A stretch of 64,000 bases of DNA from Tachypleus tridentatus (lineage: Eukaryota > Arthropoda > Merostomata > Xiphosura > Limulidae): positions 18,540,586-18,604,585 of the forward strand of contig NC_134837.1 in NCBI RefSeq assembly GCF_004210375.1. The letters run 5' to 3'. Below are positions 55,986 through 64,000 of the stretch, piece after piece. The notes under the pieces are model-generated. The model did no database searches and was not told the origin of the DNA. It saw only the letters and a list, made by a program, of their open reading frames with translations. The position numbers and the translations under genes are program-made. The number at the start of each line of letters is the position of its first letter. Within the stretch, counting starts at the first letter, position 1.

Positions 55986-57030
55986 ATAAAGGCAGTTAAA
56001 CACTTGGCTAAAGACTACACAGTCGTTAAAACAGTAAGATAAATATCAAGAAGTAGTAAAGCACTATTATCAGGACTACTGAGTCAACAAAACACTAGTA
56101 TGAGGACTACAGAGACGGTAAAACATGAGCATGAGAACTACAGAGACGGTAAAACACTACTATGAGGACAATATAGTCAGTAAAACACTAGTATGAGGAC
56201 TATATAGCCAGTGAAACACTGGTATGAGGACTATAGAGTCAGTAAAACACAAGTATGAGGAAGATAGAGTCAGTAGAACATTAGTATGAGGACTATATAG
56301 TCAGTAAAACACTGGCATGACGACTATAGACTCAGTAGAACACTAGTATGAGGACTATAGAGTGAGTGAAACACTATTATGATGACTATACAGTCAGTGA
56401 AACACTAGCATGAGGACTATAGAGTGAGTGAAACACTATTATGATGACTATACAGTCAGTGAAACACTAGTATGAGGACTATAGATTGAGTGAAACACTA
56501 TTATGATGACTATACAGTCAGTGAAACACTAGTATGAGGACTATAGAGTGAGTGAAACACTATTATGATGACTATACAGTCAGTGAAACACTAGTATGAG
56601 GACTATAGAGTGAGTGAAACACTATTATGATGACTATACAGTCAGTGAAACACTAGTATGAGGACTATAGAGTGAGTGAAACACTATTATGATGACTATA
56701 CAGTCAGTGAAACACTAGCATGAGGACTATATAGTCAGTGAAACACTAGCATGAGGACTATATAGTCAGTGAAACACTAGTATGAGGACTCTATTTTCAG
56801 TAAAACACTAATGCAAGAGCTATAGAGTCAGTAACACACTAGTATGAGGACTCTATTTTCAGTAAAACACTAATGCAAGAGCTATAGAGTCAGTGAAACA
56901 CTAATGCAAGGGCTATAGAGTCAGTGAAACACTAGTATGAGAACTACAGAGTCAGTTAAACACCAGTATGAGGACTATAGAGCTAGTGAAACACTAGTAT
57001 GAGGACTAGAGAGTTAGTGTAACACTAAGA
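55986..57030. repeat. 31-bp repeat with 62-bp dimer block
   Basis: The basic unit is ACTATAGAGTCAGTGAAACA, CTAGTATGAGG. Between about 56340 and 56720 it becomes a regular 62-bp dimer. GAGTGAGTGAAACACTATTA/TGATG alternates with CAGTCAGTGAAACACTAGTA/TGAGG. Flanking copies are monomeric and diverged. Confidence 0.93.
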
Positions 57031-58212
57031 TAGGAACTTTTTACTTCACCTAGTTCCAAGCTAGAACTTACTTCTTATTGTAAATCAGTTTCAAACTTAT
57101 TGGTTCATATATCTTACCTATGAAAGAGTAAGATTTGAAACATAACTTCTCATGACCAGCTAGTTTCAAGTTTCTTTATTATATATCTTACCAAGAAACT
57201 AGAAAGGAAACAATACTTACTTCACATAGTCAGCTAGTTTCAAGTTTCTTTATTATATATCTTACCAAGAAACTAGAAGGGAAACAACACTTACTTCACA
57301 TAGTCAGCTAGTTTCAAGTTTCTTTATTATATATCTTACCAAGAAACTAGAAGGGAAACAACACTTACTTCACATAGTCAGCTAGTTTCAAGTTTCTTTA
57401 CTATATATCTTACCAAGAAACTAGAAAGGAAACAATACTTACTTCACATAGTCAGCTAGTTTCAAGTTTCTTTATTATATATCTTACCAAGAAACTAGAA
57501 GGGAAACAACACTTACTTCACATAGTCAGCTAGTTTCAAGTTTCTTTATTATATATCTTACCAAGAAACTAGAAGGGAAACAACACTTACTTCACATAGT
57601 CAGCTTGTTTCAAGTTTCTTTATTATATATCTTACCAAGAAACTAGAAGGGAAACAACACTTACTTCACATAGTCAGCTAGTTTCAAGTTTCTTTATTAT
57701 ATATCTTACCAAGAAACTAGAAGGAAACAACACTTACTTCACATAGTCAGCTAGTTTCAAGTTTCTTTATTATATATCTTACCAAGAAACTAGAAGGGAA
57801 ACAACACTTACTTCACATAGTCAGCTAGTTTCAAGTTTCTTTATTATATATCTTACCAAGAAACTAGAAGGAAACAACACTTACTTCACATAGTCAGCTA
57901 GTTTCAAGTTTCTTTATTATATATCTTACCAAGAAACTAGAAGGGAAACAACACTTACTTCACATAGTCAGCTAGTTTCAAGTTTCTTTATTATATATCT
58001 TACCAAGAAACTAGAAGGGAAACAACACTTACTTCACATAGTCAGCTAGTTTCAAGTTTCTTTATTATATATCTTACCAAGAAACTAGAAGGGAAACAAC
58101 ACTTATTTCACATAGTCAGCTAGTTTCAAGTTTCTTTATTATATATCTTACCAAGAAACTAGAAGGGAAACAACACTTACTTCACATAGTCAGCTAGTTT
58201 CAAGTTTCTTTT
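57031..58212. repeat. 74-bp tandem array (about 14 copies)
   Basis: The unit is TTCAAGTTTCTTTATTATAT, ATCTTACCAAGAAACTAGAA, GGGAAACAACACTTACTTCA, CATAGTCAGCTAGT. Some copies are one base shorter (AAGGAAACA). AGTTTCTT and AAGAAACT, and CTAGTTTC and GAAACTAG, are inverted within each unit, so every copy can form a small hairpin. Confidence 0.96.
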
Positions 58213-59250
58213 AAATTTCTCACTTTAATTCTAAAACAAATACAAGGTAACCTGGAACCTGAATATTCCTCTGACACGCTTAACGTGAGGATATTTATTT
58301 TGCTGTGTGAAATGATTCCATGACGTAAGGATATTCGTTGGGGTCGTGTGAAGTTATTCTGAGAACATGTTTGGTAATTGGGTGCTCACTCGTTTTAAGC
58401 AAACTTATTCCAAATCTATCTTCGTCATCAAGAGGTGCTGAATGTAAACATTACAATGAGATATCTCAAACCAAAATATTTTGACATTATTTGAACCTAA
58501 TCCACTGAAATGTCTGAGATTAGGATATTCACAGACGTTTTGTAAAACTGTTCTAACGATATGCCTTATATCAAGATTATCCCTAGCGTTATGTCAAGCA
58601 AGATATAATGATGCCTTGATATCAGAATAATCACCAGTAATGTGTGAACCTATTTCGCTAAGATTTCTCGCATGAAGATAGTCAGTCGTGCTGAGTAGAT
58701 CTGTTCGACTGATATGCATGATATCAGTGAACGCCATATGTTCTGTAAAGATATTCCATTAATATATCTGTAACAATTATATTTATTCCGTGTATTCTGT
58801 GAAGATATTCCACTAAAATGATTAATATCATTTTATTCATCAGTGTTCTGTGATCCAATGCCAGGCATGGATATATTCACTCGGAATATCTAAATCTATT
58901 CTACTAAACAAACCTGTTGTTCTACGAAACTGTTTCTCTCAAGTGCCTGATACCAAGATATTCACTGAAGTCACGTGAAGCTAACCTTTCCTCGACCGCA
59001 GTTCCTACAGATTTACGACTTTAATTTTTAATTTTCTTCTGAAACGTATAAGACATTTCATACTATGTAATGGATTCAACTTCAATTGAATAATTTAGTT
59101 TATTTTGCAAGCAGACTGTTACTTTGAGTAATTAGTTGTACGTAATATCAAAAGTCACCGTTTGCATTTGCTCTGATGGCGCCAACTATACTATCTATGA
59201 CTAGCTGTCATTAATAAACGTATACACAGTTATACAATATAATTTAATTT
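58213..59250. repeat. Degenerate repeat, then unassigned sequence
   Basis: AAGATATTC, GGATATTC, TGATATCAG and GTGTGAA-type motifs recur roughly every 50-60 bp from 58255 to about 58985, strongly diverged. 58990-59250 is unassigned. Confidence 0.55.
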
Positions 59251-59261
59251 TCCCTATCGCA

Positions 59262-59608
59262 TTGGCATGGCCAAGTGGCTAAGGCACTCGATTTATAATC
59301 CGAGGGTCGTGGGTTTGAATCCCCTATCACACAAAACATGGTCGTCCTTTCAAGCGTGAGGGCATAATAATATGATGAGGATCGTGGGTTCGAATCCCTA
59401 TCACACAAAACATGGTCGTCCTTTCAACCGTGAGGGCATAATAATATGATGGTTAATCCCCCTATTCTTTTGGTAAAAGAGTAGCCCAAGAACTGGTGAT
59501 GACTAGTTGCCTTCCTTTCAATTTTACATTGCTAAATTAAGGACACCTAGCGCAGATAATCCTGGTGTAGCTATGCGCGAAATTAAAAAAAACAAAACAA
59601 TGTATTAC
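59262..59608 (+). mobile_element. SINE-A with internal duplication of the B-box region
   Basis: GCATTGGCATGGCCAAGTGG head, then GGGTCGTGGGTTTGAATCCC, CTATCACACAAAACATGGTC and GAGGGCATAATAATATGATG. The block from GGATCGTGGGTTCGAATCCC to CATAATAATATGATGG occurs again immediately. The duplicated block is about 74 bp and includes the B box. The rest of the body and the tail follow. Confidence 0.92.
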
Positions 59609-59764
59609 ATTACCACAAAGATAGAACGCTCTCCTTTTCAAAATTTCCTCTTTAAAAAAGAATCGAACCATGAGTTCGCAGAAACCAAGGGTTTTTCAGG
59701 ACATGAAATTTAAGTAAAACATATTTTCTTTGTATATTTTGTTGCAAAACTGCAAAATAACTTA

Positions 59765-59927
59765 TTGTTTGTTTGTTTGTTTGTTTGTTTTTAATTTTTC
59801 GCAAAACTAGGGCTATCTGCGCTATCGGTACTTAATTTAGTAGTGTAAGATTAGAGGGAAGGTAGCTAGTCATCACCACCCACCGCCAATTCATGGACTA
59901 TTCTTTTACCAACGAATAGTGGGATTG
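59765..59927 (-). mobile_element. SINE-A 3' part, reversed and truncated
   Basis: (GTTT)n tail, CTAGGGCTATCTGCGCTATC, ATCACCACCCACCGCCAATT and ACCAACGAATAGTGGGATTG. It ends before the tRNA-like head. Confidence 0.9.
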
Positions 59928-59939
59928 AGTGAAATATTT

Positions 59940-60830
59940 GAAAATAATAGGAGGCTCATATTCGTATCTAAACACCACTGAAGGGTTAGAAAGTGCAAAT
60001 AGGTATAGAAGGTATGAACTTTGTACGCAACACCAACTGAAGGGTTAGAAAGTGCAAATAGGTGTAGAAGGTATGAACATTATACGTAAATACAATCGAA
60101 TGGCTAGCAAGTGTAAAAAAGTGGCGAGAAATGCGAGTTGTTTCTTTAACGTAACTGAGGTTTCAAAAGTGAAGTAGGGTGTAAATAGATGCGAGCATTG
60201 TATTTAAAGACCATCAAACTGAACATTTCGCAAGGTGTAGAGATATGCAATCATTTTGTCTAAATACCATCAAACTGAACGTTTCGAAAAGTGCAGAAAT
60301 ATGCAATAATTTTGTCTAAATACCATTAAACTGAAGAATTGGAAAGGTGTAGAGATATGCAATAATTTTGTCTAAACACCATCAAACTGAACATTTCGCA
60401 AGGTGTAGAGATATGCAATCATTTTGTCTAAATACCATCAAACTGAACGTTTCGAAAAGTGTAGAAATATGCAATAATTTTGTCTAAATACCATCAAACT
60501 GAAGAGTTGGAAAGTGTAGAAAGGTGTCGAGATATACAATAATTTTGTCTAAAGACCATAAAACTAAACATTTCGAAAGGTGTAGAGATATACGATAATT
60601 TTGTCTAAATACCATCAAACTGAACGTTTCGAAAAGTGCAGAAATATGCAATAATTTTGTCTAAATACCATCAAACTGAAGAGTTGGAAAGGTGTCAAAA
60701 TATACGATAATTTTGTCTTTTGGAAAGTGTAAAAAGATTTGTGTTTAAATACAACTAAAGATTTAGAAATTGTAGGGTTGTGCGAATTCTGTCTTAACAC
60801 AACTTAAAAGTTGGAATGTGTTGTAAGTTG
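59940..60830. repeat. About 56-60-bp tandem repeats (two blocks)
   Basis: First block (59950-60120): ACTGAAGGGTTAGAAAGTGC and AAATAGGTGTAGAAGGTATG, 2-3 copies. Second block (60165-60720): ACCATCAAACTGAACGTTTC, GAAAAGTGTAGAAATATGCA, ATAATTTTGTCTAAAT, about 10 copies. Both share an ...ACTGAA..GTT..AAAG-TGTAGA core and are probably related. Copies after 60720 are very diverged. Confidence 0.9.
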
Positions 60831-61636
60831 TTTAAATGTAAACAAACCATCAAAAATAACATTTTAGTTTAATTCTCAAAGCTATGAAAACAAACACTTA
60901 TCAACAATAACAAAATACTAACTTAGATCATTCCAGCCGAATTATTAGAACACCCCCGTGTGAAGTTTCCATATAAGTCGTAAATTGTGTCCAAAGAATG
61001 AGTTAAATAAGTTACCACCTTCAATTACTGAATTTTTTTCATCGAGTCCCCCAACTTAATCAGCTGTCTATTGGCATTAAATTATTTCCTTCTATATTGT
61101 CAAAGATCCTTTCTCTTCAATACGTTTCTCTGTATAGCGGAGACTACTCAAGTATTCAGTGTGAAATATCGTACAGAACATAATCTACAATTCTACTGAG
61201 ACTGCACCTTACCGTTTTCATGATACATTGTTCGAGACACTTGCGGAACAGCGCCAGCTGGGTGTTGCTCTGTACAGGAAAATTAGCGTTTGCGTATTGT
61301 GCTGTTTTTATCGGGTGATAAAATGTTCTGTACCATTTTGATAAAACCACCAAAAGATCTGAATGTTGTAAGTATTCTATATAAAAGCTGGCGTTTATTT
61401 CTAAAACTCTGTATGGCTTTGAAATAAATATCGGCTAGAAATGTGGTGGTTTATGAAACTTGTAAGCCTCATAAACTTCTATGAATAACTATATTACTCA
61501 TATCACTTATGCGTTTCCAGTTCTGAAACGTGATTTTAGTGTGTGAAGTACTGTTTTACTGTGTGAAATAAGTGCCCGATATTTAAAGTATTCATTTTTT
61601 TCATTGGTCAACTGTGTTTTTAATTTTAATTGTTTG
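60831..61636. other. Unassigned non-coding sequence
   Basis: No element or exon recognised. Confidence 0.5.
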
Positions 61637-61911
61637 TTTGTTTTAGAATTTCGCATAAAGCTACACGAGGGATATCTGCATTAGCCGTACCTAATTTAGC
61701 AGTGGAAGACTAGAGGGAAGGCAGCTAGTCATCACCACCCACCGTCAACTCTTGGGCCACTTTTTTTACCAACGAATAGTGGGACTGACTGTCACATTAT
61801 AACGCCCTCACGGCTGAAAGGAAGAGCATGTTTGGTGTGACTGGGATTCGAATCCGCGACCCTCGGATTTTTGAGACGAGCGCCTTAACCACCTGGCCAT
61901 GCCCGGGCCTT
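61637..61911 (-). mobile_element. SINE-A, full length, reversed
   Basis: TTTGTTTTAGAATTTCGCAT at the left, CCACCTGGCCATGCCCGGGC at the right. TTTTAATTTT on both sides is a probable target duplication. Confidence 0.93.
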
Positions 61912-62087
61912 TTAATTTTGAATCTCTCTCACATCTCAACTTCTAAGTTCGTGTATCAAAGTTTCAGATTTTACACATCTTTAGGTCTAAGTTAATCATC
62001 TGTTGATTCAGATCTTAGGAATTTTTAGATCTTGGTTTGTGAACCTGTAACACAAATCCATTACATCTTTACCACTCCCCTCCCCAG

Positions 62088-62207
62088 TGGCACAGCGGGT
62101 ATACTTGCGGACTCACACTACTAAAAAACTGGGTTTCGCCACCTGTGTTGGGCAGAGCACAGACAGCCCATGATGTAGTTTTATGTTTAATTCCAAACAA
62201 ACAAAAT
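62088..62207 (+). mobile_element. SINE-B copy
   Basis: CCAGTGGCACAGCGGGTATA, GCGGACTCACACTACTAA, AACTGGGTTTCGCCACC and GGCAGAGCACAGACAGCCCA. The tail is AATTCCAAACAAACAAA. Confidence 0.88.
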
Positions 62208-62299
62208 TACATCTTCATGTGTGTATGCTGAACTATTTGGTTCAGTATTAAAGTCAAAACACATTTCTACAACATATGCAACATTTAATCGAACCATTC

Positions 62300-62370
62300 T
62301 TTACTAAGAATTAATTAATATCAACTAATTAATTAATTGTTATCAACTAATTAATTAATTAATTAGTATA
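62300..62370. repeat. AATTA-rich simple repeat
   Basis: Two blocks of (TTAA)n, each palindromic, separated by TTGTTATCAACTAATTAA. Confidence 0.8.
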
Positions 62371-62401
62371 CACTCTTCTATTAAAAAGAAGAAGTTCGGA
62401 A

Positions 62402-62527
62402 AGTGAATTTTGTTTTAGACCTGGATACTGGACAGTAAACACATTGAATTTTGTTTTAGACCTGGATACTGGACAGTAAACACATTGAATTTTGTTTTAG
62501 ACCTGGATACTGGACAGTAAACACATT
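62402..62527. repeat. 41-bp tandem repeat (3 copies)
   Basis: GAATTTTGTTTTAGACCTGG followed by ATACTGGACAGTAAACACAT is repeated three times almost perfectly. Confidence 0.95.
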
Positions 62528-62705
62528 AAATGAAGTTAAACCAAAGAATGAAGTGAAGTAAATATAGCTGATCTCTAAATTGTGTGTTCAATAAATAACC
62601 GAATGACACAAAAAGATAGACGATTGCTCCCAGGTGCCGTGCATTAATTTATTTAAATAAACAGTTTTACTACTGCTTGCTGACCAATCATATGTGTGTG
62701 TGTGT

Positions 62706-62818
62706 TTTCTTTCAGCAAAGCCACATTGAGCTGTCTGCTGAGTCCACCAAAATGATCGAATTTCAGATTTTAGTGTTGTAAATCCGAAGACTGACCACAG
62801 TACCAGCGGGGGACTGAC
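62706..62818 (-). mobile_element. SINE-B copy, reversed
   Basis: TTTCAGCAAAGCCACATTGA, GCTGTCTGCTGAGTCCACC and GTTGTAAATCCGAAGACTGA match the reverse complement of the family. Confidence 0.82.
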
Positions 62819-62938
62819 CAGTCATAAGTTGGCAGCTAACTTGATTTGTGATACTGACCAATCAGAAGTTGGCAGCAAACTTGATTTGTGATACTGACCA
62901 ATCATAAGTTGGCAGCAAACTTGATTTGTGATAGTTCT
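62813..62938. repeat. About 40-bp tandem repeat (3 copies)
   Basis: ACTGACCAATCATAAGTTGG followed by CAGCAAACTTGATTTGTGAT repeats three times, directly adjoining a SINE-B copy. Confidence 0.93.
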
Positions 62939-63270
62939 TTTTTACACGTGATTTTCTGGTTGGTGACTCAACAAGAATAGCTTGTGGTCACCTTAGTCTA
63001 ACAAGCCAGTAAGAGTACAGATATAATCTAAACTACCTACTACTAGAGAAACTGGAAAAAGGTCAGTCAGTTCGTGAGAGATCAGTTTTTGAATAGGCTT
63101 TGAAATGAAAATCGAATATCAATTTGATTAGTAGCCAATAAGTTGAATTATGTTTTAACATTTGACCTGGTCAAAACTTAGCTAGGAAACTTAATAAAAC
63201 CATGTTCCAGCATGAGTAAAAACCACAATAATACAAGAAATAGAATAATAATAACCAGCTTTATAGAATA
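62939..63270. other. Unassigned non-coding sequence
   Basis: No element or exon recognised. Confidence 0.5.
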
Positions 63271-63355
63271 AAGTCTCACCCTGCTAAATTAGGTACGGCT
63301 AGCGCAGATAGCCTTCCTGTTGCTTTGCGGGAAATTAATTAAACAAACAAACAAT
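63271..63355 (+). mobile_element. SINE-A 3' end fragment
   Basis: CACCCTGCTAAATTAGGTAC, GGCTAGCGCAGATAGCCTTC and an AAACAAACAAACAA tail. Only the last about 80 bp of the element are present. Confidence 0.9.
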
Positions 63356-63779
63356 ATTAGCAGAAAGTTTAACAGATAACACCAAAACAATTAAACCAGC
63401 AGACAAAGGTAACCAATGTAACCATGGGCAAATGGATATGCAACATTTATTTCTAAACTTTTTAGTTCAGTGGTTCCCAAACTCTTGATAAGCAATGTTT
63501 CAAGCCTCACCCCTAACCTATAACTTTAGCATTGTGATTAAAAAACAGTGCCGAAGTAAACACAACATCATGTCCTTTCAGCTTACTGTATCATTTAATT
63601 AATTCACCATAATTTTATCGACTTATTGTTTATTTATAATTCAAATTAATTAAACAACTTTGTTTTCGACCCATTTTTTTTGGCACCTTCCCCCCCCCCC
63701 AAAAAAAAAGAGTTTAACAACTATTAAGGGGGTTAGCGGCTCCCACTTTTAGAAACAATGAAATATAGGTCTAATCCAA
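63356..63779. other. Unassigned non-coding sequence
   Basis: Contains a C9-10/A9 homopolymer junction near 63690-63708, probably assembly-sensitive. Nothing else seen. Confidence 0.5.
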
Positions 63780-63944
63780 AAATGACCAAGCGTGTTAAGG
63801 CGTGCGACTCGTAATATGCGGGTCGCGAGTTCGCATCCTCGTCGCACCAAACATGCTCGCCCTTTCAGCCATGGGGGCGTTATAATGTCACGGTCAATCC
63901 CACTATTCATTGGTAAAAGAGTAGCCCAAGAGTTGGCGGTGGGT
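63780..63944 (+). mobile_element. SINE-A, 3'-truncated
   Basis: Head AATGACCAAGCGTGTTAAGG (GTGCGACTCG variant), B box GAGTTCGCATCC. The body breaks off after TTGGCGGTGGGTA, so the 3' half and tail are missing. Confidence 0.92.
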
Positions 63945-64000
63945 ATATCATGTTAAGAGCACAACCCGTATTTTATTTTATTTTTTAAATGACAGGGGTA

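Overview
This is a eukaryotic, AT-rich, repeat-dominated window from an animal, most likely an arthropod. A horseshoe crab (Xiphosura) is my best guess, from the combination of a Neto-type gene, one abundant tRNA-derived SINE and a Penelope-like element. The species is an inference and was not tested. No bacterial or viral gene set, rRNA, intact tRNA gene or CRISPR array was seen.

The window holds one recognisable protein-coding gene, on the + strand. Seven exons run from 22037 to 53793 and encode a neuropilin/tolloid-like (Neto) membrane protein. The order is CUB1 (exons 1-2), a 24-nt micro-exon linker (exon 3), CUB2 (exons 4-5), an LDL-receptor class A module (exon 6), and a transmembrane helix with the complete cytoplasmic tail and stop codon (exon 7). 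In flies and vertebrates, Neto proteins are auxiliary subunits of kainate-type glutamate receptors. Five of the six introns join cleanly in phase 1. The CUB2 junction (exon 4 to 5) does not: using the best splice sites, the sequence is one base short, so this copy has a sequencing indel, a real frameshift or a shifted donor. The usual signal-peptide exon is not obvious. It lies upstream of the window, or is the signal-peptide-like start fused to exon 1 at 21994.

Region by region: 1-22000 is almost entirely tandem repeats (86-bp, 49-bp, 53-bp, 40-bp, 42-bp, 44-bp and 45/47-bp units) with scattered SINEs and a foldback element. 22000-53800 is the gene, with introns of 0.7 to 16 kb. The introns hold a probable solo LTR with a heat-shock-type promoter (31833-32587), a decayed Penelope-like element with an N-terminal GIY-YIG domain (about 38090-41579), many SINEs and more tandem arrays. 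53800-64000 is the 3' flank, with a likely poly(A) signal at 54761, 31/62-bp, 74-bp and 56-bp arrays and more SINEs.

The most interesting pattern is that several tandem arrays can be traced to the sequence that seeded them. Two grew out of exon/donor junctions of the Neto gene: the ends of exon 4 and exon 6, the latter giving ten GTAAGT donors in about 270 bp. A third lies against the acceptor of exon 7. One grew out of the GIY-YIG coding region of the Penelope-like element, and one out of the B-box region of a short tRNA-derived SINE. Long apparent reading frames inside arrays with unit lengths divisible by three (42, 36 and 87 bp) are artefacts of periodicity, not genes.
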